The translations under genes were made by a program, and so were the position numbers. Source: an uncultured Clostridia bacterium (lineage in GTDB: Bacteria; Bacillota; Clostridia; TANB77; CAG-508). Taken from it: a stretch of 64,000 nt of DNA. The DNA lies in the NCBI GenBank assembly GCA_934120645.1, contig CAKOUO010000001.1, forward strand, positions 1 through 64,000, read 5' to 3'. The first letter of the stretch is position 1; every line of letters begins with the position of its first letter. A model generated the notes under the pieces. The model worked only from the letters and a program-made list of their open reading frames with translations, had not been told where the DNA came from and ran no database searches. Below are positions 46,025-54,181 of the stretch, in pieces.

Positions 46025-46082
46025 ATATATAAATAGTTATAATTAATATATAATAAAATTAAAATAAATTTAAAAGAAACTC

Positions 46083-46115
46083 TTGACTTGGAGCTAACTC
46101 CAAGTATTATATATA
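46083..46115 (+). promoter_or_regulatory. MerR-type promoter and operator
   Basis: TTGACT (46083-46088) serves as -35. The palindrome CTTGGAGCTAACTCCAAG (46087-46104, 7-bp arms) lies between it and a TTATAT -10 (46108), giving a long spacer of about 19 bases. This is the standard layout for MerR-family activators that untwist a long spacer. No merR gene is in the window. Confidence 0.75.
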
Positions 46116-46134
46116 AAAAGAAGGAGGAAAGAAT

Positions 46135-46506
46135 ATGAATTTATTTAACAAAAAATCATTAGTAATTTACTTCACACACACAGGAGAAAACTATATGTCT
46201 GATGGTATTAGAAACATAGAAAAAGGAAATACTGAAATTATTGCAGTAGGAGATTTTTATCAATTTGGAGAAGAAGTTTTAAAAGAATTAAAAGCAAATC
46301 ATGATGTTGTTATTACACTTGAAGATGGAATCTTGCAAGGTGGATTTGGAGAGAAAATAGCAAGTTTTTATGGTGATAGTGATATAAATGTTAAAAATTA
46401 TGGAATTGAAAAAGCATTTTATGATAGATATGATGTTAATGAATTATTAAAAGAAAATAGAATAACAAAAGAGCAAATTATAGAAGATATAGAAAAAATG
46501 ATTTAA
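46135..46506 (+). CDS. Chimeric short protein: flavodoxin-like N-terminus joined to a DXS/transketolase C-terminal piece
   Basis: 123 residues. Residues 6-33 (KSLVIYFTHTGENYMSDGI and on to EKGNTEI) look like the start of a flavodoxin with its phosphate-binding loop. From about residue 34 the sequence changes to a transketolase C-terminal type: IAVGDFYQFGEEVLKEL, then HDVVITLEDGILQGGFGEKI and NYGIEKAFYDRY, as in DXS-like proteins. The usual 30 or so residues between KEL and KANHD are missing. It may be a deletion-born fusion. GGAGG site; first gene after a MerR-type promoter. Confidence 0.6.
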   Translation: MNLFNKKSLVIYFTHTGENYMSDGIRNIEKGNTEIIAVGDFYQFGEEVLKELKANHDVVITLEDGILQGGFGEKIASFYGDSDINVKNYGIEKAFYDRYDVNELLKENRITKEQIIEDIEKMI

Positions 46507-46525
46507 ACAAGAGAGGTTTTGGAAA

Positions 46526-47017
46526 ATAGAAAATAGTAAAAAATTAGTTGTATATTATTCATATACAGGACACACAAAAATAATAGCAGAAAGTATACAA
46601 AATCAATTAAATTGTGACATATTAGAAATAAAACCAGTAAAGCCATATTCAACAGATTATCAAACAGTAGTAGACGAAGAACAAAACAATAGCAGCGTAA
46701 ATAAAGTACCAGAAATACAAGAAATAGACAAAGATTTAAGTCAATATGATGAAATAATTGTTGGAAGTCCTGTTTGGTGGTATACAATAGCACCAGTAAT
46801 TAGAACATTTTTAACACAAAATGATTTAAAAGGAAAAACAATTAAACCATTTGCAACAAATGCAGGTTGGCTCGGACACACATTCCAAGAAATACAAAAA
46901 ATATGCCCAGATTCAAAAGTAGAAAAAGGTATGAATATAGTATTTACAGAGGATTATCATGAAAATCAATTGGTAACATCACCAGATGAAATTGATAAAT
47001 GGATTAAAGAGTTATAG
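46526..47017 (+). CDS. Flavodoxin family protein with ATA in place of the start codon
   Basis: Continuous frame of 163 codons from ATA 46526. KKLVVYYSYTGHTKIIAESI is the FMN phosphate loop, then YDEIIVGSPVWWYTIAPVIRTFL and PFATNAGWLGHTF: an intact flavodoxin. In frame there is no ATG, GTG or TTG after the preceding in-frame stop (46499-46501). GAGAGG lies 9 bases before ATA-GAA-AAT-AGT-AAA, so the natural start was probably ATG, changed to ATA. Translation may be weak, or the gene may be recently inactivated. Same operon as the chimeric gene. Confidence 0.75.
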   Translation: MENSKKLVVYYSYTGHTKIIAESIQNQLNCDILEIKPVKPYSTDYQTVVDEEQNNSSVNKVPEIQEIDKDLSQYDEIIVGSPVWWYTIAPVIRTFLTQNDLKGKTIKPFATNAGWLGHTFQEIQKICPDSKVEKGMNIVFTEDYHENQLVTSPDEIDKWIKEL

Positions 47018-47022
47018 AATTT

Positions 47023-47056
47023 AAGAGAAGTAAATGAGTAGTTTGCTTCTCTTTTT
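47023..47056 (+). terminator. Terminator after the flavodoxin gene
   Basis: AGAGAAGTAAA pairs with TTTGCTTCTCT (one wobble), then TTTTT. Confidence 0.75.
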
Positions 47057-47173
47057 GCTACAAAATAAAAGAAAGCTTTTCTTATGTATTAGAGCTTGAT
47101 TTTATAAAATAGTATTGTTATAATGTTTTTGAATATAATATAAATAAGATAAAAGAATTTAAGAAGGAAAATT

Positions 47174-47497
47174 ATGTATAAAAATATAAATAAAAAAGAA
47201 GTATTAGAATTAAAAAATACAGTAGAATATCAAGAAGGACAAGTAGTTAGTAAGACTTTAGTTCAAAATGAACTAGTAAGTGTAACAGTATTTTCATTTG
47301 ATAAAGGAGAAGAAATATCAACACATTCAGCAGGTGGAGATGCAATGGTTACAGTACTTGAAGGAAAAGGAAAATTTACAATAGGTGGAGATGTTTATTA
47401 CTTAGAAGAAGGACAAACAATTATTATGCCAAAAGATATTCCACATAGTGTCTATGGAGAAGAAAAATTTAAGATGTTACTTGTAGTTTCTTTCTAA
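47174..47497 (+). CDS. Small cupin-domain protein
   Basis: 107 residues, a single cupin barrel. Motif 1 region is EISTHSAGGDAMVTVLEGKGKFTIGG (about 44-69), with His47 and Glu60, and motif 2 is EGQTIIMPKDIPHSVYG (about 77-93) with His89. These would bind one metal. Such stand-alone cupins have many roles. The gene stands between terminators and a membrane-protein gene; role unknown. Ribosome binding site GAAGGA. Confidence 0.87.
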   Translation: MYKNINKKEVLELKNTVEYQEGQVVSKTLVQNELVSVTVFSFDKGEEISTHSAGGDAMVTVLEGKGKFTIGGDVYYLEEGQTIIMPKDIPHSVYGEEKFKMLLVVSF

Positions 47498-47533
47498 ATG
47501 TAGTTATAAATGTTCTATAAAAAGGGGAATAAT

Positions 47534-48319
47534 ATGAAAAATAAAAAAATTATATTTATAGTGATATTAATCGAAATATGTTTTATAATAGGAATAGTAT
47601 TAGGATGTAGCTTAATAAAAAAATATAAAAAAATTGAAGAACAAGAAAAAATAGAAAGCAGAAAGAATAGTGAGATTGAAGCTGAACAAAAAGAAAAGGA
47701 ATATTTTAACGAAAATTATAATTCTGGAAAAGTAATTGGTGATAATGAAATTGTATTTGGATATGTAAGTTCAATTAATAGTAATATTGTTCAATTATCA
47801 AGTATATATCAATTACGCGGAAATAAAGGAATACAATGTAATGAATATACAGATGTACTTATTAATTTTGACAATGTAAATGAATTTGATACAAAATCTT
47901 TAACAGGAGGGATTTTAATTTGTCAAGGAAAATTAGTAAAAAATAAAGACATTAAATTTTTAATTCCAAACACTGATTCAATAAAATATATAGATACATT
48001 TTATTTTATTAATGAATTAAATAATATTATTAATACAAATCAGAAAATTGAAGATATTGAACTAGTTGATATAGATAATAATGAAACAAATAAAGAAAAA
48101 GTAATATATTTAAAATATATATCAAAAATTAATTTTAAAGGAAAAGAAATAAATGTACCTTGTATATTATCTGCAATAGTTACTGACAATACGGAATTTA
48201 AAAATGCAGATAATGAAAAATATCAAATTGGAAAAAGAGTAAATATAACTTTTGAAGATAAGGTAGAATCTATAGAAGTTGAAAAACCAAAAGTTAAAAC
48301 TATAGAATATATTATATAA
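47534..48319 (+). CDS. Lipoprotein or membrane-anchored protein, unknown
   Basis: About 261 residues from ATG 47534, with AAGGGG upstream (ATG 47510 lacks one). The N-terminal hydrophobic stretch IIFIVILIEICFIIGIVLGC ends in VLGC, which could be a lipobox (Cys at about 25) or simply a membrane anchor. A Lys/Glu coiled coil follows (IEEQEKIESRKNSEIEAEQKE), then a beta-rich extracellular domain with no motif I can name. Paired with the next gene 29 bases downstream. Confidence 0.65.
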   Translation: MKNKKIIFIVILIEICFIIGIVLGCSLIKKYKKIEEQEKIESRKNSEIEAEQKEKEYFNENYNSGKVIGDNEIVFGYVSSINSNIVQLSSIYQLRGNKGIQCNEYTDVLINFDNVNEFDTKSLTGGILICQGKLVKNKDIKFLIPNTDSIKYIDTFYFINELNNIINTNQKIEDIELVDIDNNETNKEKVIYLKYISKINFKGKEINVPCILSAIVTDNTEFKNADNEKYQIGKRVNITFEDKVESIEVEKPKVKTIEYII

Positions 48320-48348
48320 TAGTAAACAAAAGAAAAGAGGAGAATTAT

Positions 48349-49086
48349 ATGGAAAAGAAAAAGATTAAATTATGGAAAAAGATTTTAATGATATTATTAG
48401 TTATAGTAATTATATTTGCTATAATTTTCATAAGGAGAGCAACAATATTAGCAGATATAGATAAAAAAGTAACAGAATGTGAAAACAATAATAAAAATTT
48501 TTATGTAAAAAGTACCTATGAGACAAGTAAATATACAATGGAAATTAATAGATATATAAAAGATAATGTAGATAAACTAGTAATAGAAAAAACAAATATA
48601 GATGGAAACAAAGCAAAAATAACAGCAATAACATATCCGGAAGAAAGAAAGGTATTTACAGAAGCTGGTGATAATAAAGTAATGAATGTTTATAAAGAAA
48701 AAGCAGCAATTAGAGGAGCACATATGGAAAATACAACAGAAACATCATATACTATCTTTAGCAATCCGGCATATAGTATGTCTGTAAGTGAAAGAATTAT
48801 AAATGCTATAGGAACAAGAATAAAATCAGTAAAAGTTGATAATAAAGACTGCTATGAGTTATCAAGCTTAACAAATACAAATTTTCTTTATGATGATAAC
48901 ACTACTAAAATGTTAGTGTATGTAGAAAAAGATACAGGACTAACTTTAAAGATTATACAAGAAATAAAAGAAAACAATGAAAAAGAACAAGAAACAAAAA
49001 AATTTGAGTATAAATTTAATCAAGTTACAGATGAAGATGTAAAAGAACCAGATAATTCTGAATATAAATTACAATTTAATGTTTAG
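48349..49086 (+). CDS. Membrane-anchored extracellular protein, unknown
   Basis: 245 residues. One N-terminal membrane helix (about 10-26, KILMILLVIVIIFAIIFI) and an extracellular beta-rich domain (NKNFYVKSTYETSKYTM, then TGLTLKIIQEIKENNEKEQE and a C-terminal QVTDEDVKEPD). The plan resembles outer-face domains of the LolA/LppX-like type that bind lipids (fold inferred only from pattern). GAGGAG site upstream. Confidence 0.6.
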   Translation: MEKKKIKLWKKILMILLVIVIIFAIIFIRRATILADIDKKVTECENNNKNFYVKSTYETSKYTMEINRYIKDNVDKLVIEKTNIDGNKAKITAITYPEERKVFTEAGDNKVMNVYKEKAAIRGAHMENTTETSYTIFSNPAYSMSVSERIINAIGTRIKSVKVDNKDCYELSSLTNTNFLYDDNTTKMLVYVEKDTGLTLKIIQEIKENNEKEQETKKFEYKFNQVTDEDVKEPDNSEYKLQFNV

Positions 49087-49167
49087 GTTAGTTTGAAATA
49101 TATCTAACCTTTGTAGTAAAAAACGCACAATATATGAGTGATGTTAGTAGATTAAAAGGAGAAAAAT

Positions 49168-49398
49168 ATGAGTTTATTAGGAAATATATTATAGTTTATA
49201 TTTGGAGGTTTACTTAGTGGATTTTCGTGGGTATTATCAGGAATAATATGGTGTATTACAATAGTTGGGATACCTTATGGAAAACAATGTTTTAAATTTG
49301 CATCTATGTCATTTGCTCCATTTGGAGCAAGAATAGTTTAGCAATTTATTTATAGAGTTGCTAGAGATAGTAACTCTTATTTTGATAACATTGTATAA
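49168..49398 (+). pseudogene. yccF-like (DUF307) gene with two in-frame TAG codons
   Basis: With an AAAGGAG site, the frame reads MSLLGNIL, TAG (49192), FIFGGLLSGFSWVLSG, then CITIVGIPYGKQCFKFA and PFGARIV, TAG (49339), QFIYRVARD. This is the YccF membrane-protein motif (LGNILW-FIFGG...WCITIVGIP...QCFKFA...PFG). The first TAG stands where Trp (TGG) is expected, one G-to-A change. The second half of YccF is missing. It is a decayed gene. Confidence 0.85.
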
Positions 49399-49739
49399 CT
49401 AAAGAATTGACAGAAGAGCAAAAAGAAGGAAGGTTGTAACAAAAATTAAGAGTAGTAAAATACAAAAATATTTGTAAAAAGACTACACAAAATAAAAAAA
49501 ATATGTTACAATGGAAAATGATATTTTTAGAAAAAAATGGTATAGTGATTTTAAAAGATTGTTTGTATAAATAATAAATACAGATCAACATATTATTTAG
49601 GAGAGATTTTGGAGCAATCGTTTCAACACAGAACCACAAAAACCCACAAAAATCAACAAAGTAAGAAATGGGTAAAATCAATAAATAAAGGCTAGAAAGC
49701 CTTAAAAATACAGAAAAAAATTAAAGAGGAGGAGAAAAA
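49399..49739. other. Intergenic region before yebC
   Basis: 341 bases. A GC-poor stretch with a small AAGGCT/AGCCTT hairpin near 49687-49702, not followed by a T-run, just before the yebC ribosome binding site. A 28-codon frame starting TTG 49611 after AGGAGAG encodes a very basic peptide (EQSFQHRTTKTHKNQQSKKW), which might be real but has no support beyond the site. Promoters for yebC probably lie here. Confidence 0.4.
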
Positions 49740-50459
49740 ATGAGTGGACATAGCAAATGGCACAACATACAAGCAAAGAAAGGAAAAGCAGATGCAGCAA
49801 GAGGAAAAATCTTTACAAAATTAGGAAGAGAACTATTAATAGCAACAAAAGAAGGTGGACCAGACCCAGCAGGAAACTCAAAATTAAAAGCAGTTATAGC
49901 AAAATGTAAAGCAGCGAACATGCCAAATGACACAATAAATAATGCAATCAAAAAAGCATCAACAAGTAACGAAAACTACGAAGAAATAGTATATGAAGGA
50001 TATGGACCAAATGGAGTTGCAGTAATTGTAGAAGCATCAACAGACAACAAAAACAGAACAGCAGCAGATGTAAGACACGTATTCGACAAAGCAGGTGGAA
50101 ACTTAGGAACAACAGGATGTGTATCATACATGTTCAATAAAAAAGGCGTAATAGTAATAGAAAGAGCTTCAACAGAAATGTCAGAAGACGATGTAATGAT
50201 GTTAGCACTAGATGCTGGAGCAGAAGATTTCTCAGCAGACGAAGAAGTATATGAAATAACAACAGAGCCTTCAGATTTCACACAAGTTAGTGAAAAATTA
50301 GAAGAAGCTGGATTAGAATTCTTAGAAGCAGGTGTTCAAATGGTTCCAACTACAACAGTTCAATTAGATGAAAAAGGCGTAGAAAAAATGGAAAGATTAA
50401 TAGAAAGACTAGATGAACTTGATGATGTTGCAAATATTTATCATAATTGGGAAGAATAA
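49740..50459 (+). CDS. yebC: YebC/PmpR-family protein
   Basis: 239 residues, full length. MSGHSKWHNIQAKKGKADAARGK at the N-terminus and IARCK-like KAVIAKCKAANMPNDTI, then YEGYGPNGVAVIVEASTDNKNRTA are diagnostic of YebC. The domain I tail LDELDDVANIYHN closes it. Family members are known as transcription regulators and, for some, as translation factors that relieve ribosome stalling at proline runs. Strong GAGGAGG site. Ends in the hairpin region shared with the next gene. Confidence 0.95.
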   Translation: MSGHSKWHNIQAKKGKADAARGKIFTKLGRELLIATKEGGPDPAGNSKLKAVIAKCKAANMPNDTINNAIKKASTSNENYEEIVYEGYGPNGVAVIVEASTDNKNRTAADVRHVFDKAGGNLGTTGCVSYMFNKKGVIVIERASTEMSEDDVMMLALDAGAEDFSADEEVYEITTEPSDFTQVSEKLEEAGLEFLEAGVQMVPTTTVQLDEKGVEKMERLIERLDELDDVANIYHNWEE

Positions 50460-50580
50460 AAAATAGGGATTGAGGGGCCAGTACTTTCAATCTCTATATT
50501 AGTTTTATAAGTCTTGTGTGGCTTAACTAAAATAAATAAAATGGGATTGAAGGTAACATATCTCCCAATCCCTATTTTTT
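50458..50580 (+). promoter_or_regulatory. Nested hairpins and terminator between yebC and rlmCD-like gene, possible attenuator
   Basis: The sequence GGGATTGA occurs at 50465 and 50552, with matching complements TTTCAATCTC (50486-50495) and CCAATCCC (50565-50572). The first pair and the second pair each form a local hairpin; the second ends in CCCTATTTTTT, an intrinsic terminator. Alternatively the outer arms AAAAAATAGGGATTG and CAATCCCTATTTTTT pair over the whole region. The T-run overlaps the start of the downstream gene's ribosome binding site (AGGAGAG). Confidence 0.65.
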
Positions 50581-50591
50581 AGGAGAGATTT

Positions 50592-51956
50592 ATGGAAATA
50601 CCAGTAGAAAAAAACAAAGAATATATAGTAGAAATAATAGATAACGGATTTGAAGGAGAAGGAATTGCCAAAATAGACAATTTTACAATATTTATTAATG
50701 GAGCAATAAAAGGAGAAAAAGTAAAAATACTCATAGTAAAAGTCTTATCATCACATGCATTTGGAAAAATAGTAGAAATATTAAAAAAATCAGACATAAG
50801 GCAAGAAATTGACTGTATAACATATAAAAGATGCGGCGGATGCAATATGAGACACATAAAATATGAAGAAACATTAAAAATGAAACAAAATGCAGTACAA
50901 TCTTTAGTAAATAAAACATTAAAAAACAAAATACAGGTTAAACCAACAAAAGGAATGGAAAATCCATTACATTACAGAAACAAAGCACAATACCCAATAG
51001 GTATAAATAAAGATGGAGAACCAATAATAGGAGTATTTGCAAACAGAACACATGAAGTAATACCTATGGAAAAATGCTTAATTCAAAATCCAATTTCAGA
51101 AGAAATATCAAAAAAAATACTAGAATTTATTAAGGAAAATAATATTTCAATATATAATGAAAAAACAACAAAAGGACTATTTAGACACATTGTAATAAAA
51201 GTTGGAATAAAAACAAATGAAGTAATGTGTATATTAGTTATAAATGGAAAACAAATACCAAAAGAAAAAGAACTTATAGAAATGTTAATAACAAAATATC
51301 CAAATATAAAAACAATAGTAAAAAATATAAATACAAAAAACACAAATGTTATACTAGGAAAAGAAAATATCAATATATATGGAAACGGCTATATTGAAGA
51401 CAAGCTAGGAGAATATACATTCAAAATATCACCACTTTCATTTTATCAAGTAAACCCAGTACAAGCCGAAAAACTTTACAATATTGGTGTAAAAGCAGCA
51501 AAAATAACCCCAAATGACACAGTATTTGACTTATATTGTGGAATTGGTACAATTTCATTATTTATGGCAAAATATGCCAAAAAAGTTTATGGAGTTGAAA
51601 TTGTAGAACAAGCTATTGAAGATGCAAAAGAAAATGCAAGACTTAACAATATAAATAATGCTGAATTTATAGCAGGTGATACAGAAAATGTTTTAGATGA
51701 TTTAATTAATAATAAAAATATTATTCCTGATGTTGTTATGGTTGATCCACCTAGAAGAGGTCTTGATAATAAATCTATAGATAATATTTTGAAAATTAAA
51801 CCGAAGAGATTTGTGTATATTAGTTGTAATCCTGCTACTTTAGTTAGAGATTTGGCTAAGTTCGAGGATGTTTATAGTGTTAAAGAGATTCAACCAGTTG
51901 ATATGTTTCCATTTACAGGACACGTGGAGTGCGTATCAGTGCTACAACTAAAATAA
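50592..51956 (+). CDS. 23S rRNA (uracil-5-)-methyltransferase, RlmCD/RumA type
   Basis: 454 residues. N-terminal TRAM domain, then Fe-S Cys group CITYKRCGGCNMRH (about 76-89) plus CLIQNP near 160, SAM-binding DLYCGIGTISLFMAK (about 316-330), DPPRRGLD (about 386-393) and the catalytic Cys in YISCNPATLVRDL (about 416-428). It makes m5U in 23S rRNA. Gram-positive homologues act at U747 and U1939 (RlmCD) but the target here is not shown. It starts directly after a terminator-like hairpin. Confidence 0.93.
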   Translation: MEIPVEKNKEYIVEIIDNGFEGEGIAKIDNFTIFINGAIKGEKVKILIVKVLSSHAFGKIVEILKKSDIRQEIDCITYKRCGGCNMRHIKYEETLKMKQNAVQSLVNKTLKNKIQVKPTKGMENPLHYRNKAQYPIGINKDGEPIIGVFANRTHEVIPMEKCLIQNPISEEISKKILEFIKENNISIYNEKTTKGLFRHIVIKVGIKTNEVMCILVINGKQIPKEKELIEMLITKYPNIKTIVKNINTKNTNVILGKENINIYGNGYIEDKLGEYTFKISPLSFYQVNPVQAEKLYNIGVKAAKITPNDTVFDLYCGIGTISLFMAKYAKKVYGVEIVEQAIEDAKENARLNNINNAEFIAGDTENVLDDLINNKNIIPDVVMVDPPRRGLDNKSIDNILKIKPKRFVYISCNPATLVRDLAKFEDVYSVKEIQPVDMFPFTGHVECVSVLQLK

Positions 51957-51979
51957 GAGATGTAATACTTGATTTTGAT

Positions 51980-52072
51980 ATGGTTTCAGAGATTATAACT
52001 TTTGAACAAAAAGGTAGATTTGGGAAAGAAAAACATCAAAATTTGGGTGTAAAAGTTAAAGTAATTGCTTAA
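51980..52072 (+). pseudogene. Short orphan frame after the rRNA methyltransferase, probable gene remnant
   Basis: A 30-codon frame (VSEIITFEQKGRFGKEKHQN onward) follows the methyltransferase stop in another frame that is open back into that gene's last codons. It has no ribosome binding site. The composition is protein-like, so it may be the tail of a lost gene. I do not recognise it. Confidence 0.35.
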
Positions 52073-52157
52073 GTGGTAAGTGGAAACACATTAAATTATT
52101 TTTTGAAAAATTGGGCAAAATACTTGAAATACTAGGAATTTTGAGATTGTGTCTACG

Positions 52158-52195
52158 GTAAGCATAACAGGGATAAGTGCTGATGCTTATTTTTT
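52158..52195 (+). terminator. Hairpin with T-run in the 52.1-52.4 kb gap
   Basis: GTAAGCAT pairs with ATGCTTAT (one wobble) across a 17-base loop, followed by TTTTT. The gap from 52073 to 52157 before it shows nothing else I can support. Confidence 0.6.
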
Positions 52196-52312
52196 ACATT
52201 TGTAAAACAATTCTAATCTCCAATAAAAATAATATCAAGAGTAAATGAACTCACTTTGTTTGCTCTTGACATTATTTCTATTGGAGATTTTGTTGTAATT
52301 AAGCAAATGTAA
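52194..52312. repeat. Long imperfect inverted repeat upstream of the HExxH gene
   Basis: Arms of about 52 bases (52194-52245 and 52259-52312). The inner 30 bases (52216-52245, ATCTCCAATAAAAATAATAT then CAAGAGTAAA) match the complement of 52259-52288 at 27 of 30 positions. Outer parts TTACATTTG also pair. Only 13 bases separate the arms. It may be a MITE remnant or a folded RNA; it borders the accessory gene pair that follows. Confidence 0.75.
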
Positions 52313-52453
52313 GGATAAATATGTTTACAAAATATTGGAAAACTTTACACATTTATTGTTATTTTTTTACTATTATGATAAGATAAATATGAAAAATAAA
52401 ACATAAAGTGGAAATTTTGAATAAACCAATTGATTAAAAGGAGACTATTGGAT

Positions 52454-54172
52454 ATGAATACAGAAGAATTAGATAAACTTAGAATAGATGATATAGAATT
52501 CTTTGCTCGTAGATATTCAGAGCTTTTTGGTGAACATTTTGATAAAAATACATCCGAAGAAAAAGAGAAATTTTATAGAGAAATTAAAGAAGAACTTTTA
52601 GAAAAAGCACCAAGATATGTAGTTGTTGATAATGACCCAATACATGATGCACAAGGAGAGTCATTCGCGGATCGAATAGAACTTTCTAGTAGTGATGCAA
52701 TAGAAAACAGAACTATCCGTATTCACGAACTTTTTCATTCATATAATCATATGGAAAAGGGAAAACAAGGATTAAAGGATTTTGATAATGAGCTTGTTTT
52801 GAAAAATCTTGATGAAGGTTCAACTGAAATGTTTGCACAAATAATGTGTGAAAATGAAAGCAAAGATACAGTATATAGTAGTGAAGTTAAATTGACAAGA
52901 TTTTTAACAAATATAGTTGGAGAACGAACAATGATACGTGCTACTCGAGGTAATCCATATTTCTTATGTGAAACTACAGATAGATTATTAGATACGCAAG
53001 GTTTTTTGCAAAAATTAGAAAAAATGCAGTATGAAAAAAATAAATTGATTAGTCAAAGTTTTGGCGAAAATAGTTTTTTTGGAAATTCTATTAGTAAATA
53101 TATACAAATGCTTTCAGAATTAAAATTAGAAACATTTAGAGGAAAAGATGAAATATCTATGTTAATTGATGCAGTGGAGCAATCAGGAAATCAAAAATTA
53201 TATAATAATATTGTTCAAACAGATGATAAATTTGGATATGATGTATTTTTTCGCCGTAGTTTAGGAGTAGATGATAATAACTTTGATTCACAGCAACCAA
53301 CTTTAGCAAGTGTTCAACAAGATATTTTAAAAGCTGAAATAGATGAATTAGATGAAATGGAAGAAATTAGTTTGCAAACTGTATTGGAAATGGAAATAAA
53401 GAAGTTTTTATATGATAAAATTAGTTATCAACAATACTTTTTAGATCACCCAGAGCCTAAATATGGTACATATGAATTAACTCCAGAAGATAGAGAATAT
53501 AGTGAGAATTTTAGAAGTAATTTAGATGGAGCAGAGGAACGTTTAGGCGGCAGAATAGGATTAGTTGGACCAGGAAATAGAATAGACTCATTAGAAAACA
53601 CACCACATTTGGTAAATGAAAATATGGTAAAAAAGATGTATTTACCTGAAGTTGGTTTTGATGAATTAAAAGATTTTCGTTTAGAAATATGGGCTGAAAA
53701 ACTTAATATAGCACAAACTAGAGAATTTTTAAATGAATGGACAGAATGGACATATAATGCATGGTATAAAGAAATATTTCCTGATGGAGAAGAACAAACT
53801 TTTAGAGATGCAGTAGAGGAAATAAAAAGAAAATTAGATGAAAAGGAACAAGGATTAGTAGATAAATACAAAGCATTAGAAGGTGAAAAACAACAAAAAT
53901 CTGCGACTGAAGAAGAAAATTTACTAGATTCAATCACAAGTGAAGAAAAAACTAATAAAGAAACTTTAAAAGAGCAAACTGAAGATAAAACCATAGATTT
54001 ATGGATGAATAGATTTAGTGGGTGGTATGGAGCAATAGATAGAGTTTCTAAAAATGTAAGAGCAAAGTTTATAAAAATGAAGTCGGATATTGTAAAATCA
54101 ATTAGTGGGAAAATAAGAGAGAGAACTAGCAAACAAGAAATAAATAAAAATCAGGACCAAGACGGGAGGTAA
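52454..54172 (+). CDS. Putative zinc metallopeptidase (HExxH), large unknown protein
   Basis: 572 residues from ATG 52454 (AAAGGAG upstream). IRIHELFHSYNHMEKGK at about 90-106 holds HELFH, an HExxH zinc motif; LKNLDEGSTEMFAQIMC some 30 residues on offers a downstream Glu (DEGSTE) as third ligand, as in gluzincins. The rest is long, acidic and helical, with no signal peptide or membrane helix at either end. The C-terminus is Lys/Arg/Glu-rich. The nearby preceding inverted repeat and the small partner gene 9 bases later suggest an accessory module. No named family recognised. Confidence 0.6.
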   Translation: MNTEELDKLRIDDIEFFARRYSELFGEHFDKNTSEEKEKFYREIKEELLEKAPRYVVVDNDPIHDAQGESFADRIELSSSDAIENRTIRIHELFHSYNHMEKGKQGLKDFDNELVLKNLDEGSTEMFAQIMCENESKDTVYSSEVKLTRFLTNIVGERTMIRATRGNPYFLCETTDRLLDTQGFLQKLEKMQYEKNKLISQSFGENSFFGNSISKYIQMLSELKLETFRGKDEISMLIDAVEQSGNQKLYNNIVQTDDKFGYDVFFRRSLGVDDNNFDSQQPTLASVQQDILKAEIDELDEMEEISLQTVLEMEIKKFLYDKISYQQYFLDHPEPKYGTYELTPEDREYSENFRSNLDGAEERLGGRIGLVGPGNRIDSLENTPHLVNENMVKKMYLPEVGFDELKDFRLEIWAEKLNIAQTREFLNEWTEWTYNAWYKEIFPDGEEQTFRDAVEEIKRKLDEKEQGLVDKYKALEGEKQQKSATEEENLLDSITSEEKTNKETLKEQTEDKTIDLWMNRFSGWYGAIDRVSKNVRAKFIKMKSDIVKSISGKIRERTSKQEINKNQDQDGR

Positions 54173-54181
54173 GTAATAATT

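Noticed and set aside
49168..49398. TAG recoded as Trp or another residue
   Set aside because: TAG ends trpS, lysS and other genes at normal places, so it is a stop here.
49361..49681. Minus-strand open frame of 106 codons before yebC
   Set aside because: Phe/Cys/Leu/Tyr-rich composition with no family resemblance or ribosome binding site; most likely a shadow of AT-rich non-coding DNA.
53446..54132. Long open frame on the minus strand within the HExxH gene
   Set aside because: It has Ser/Phe/Leu-rich composition typical of antisense shadow of AT-rich coding DNA and no ribosome binding site.
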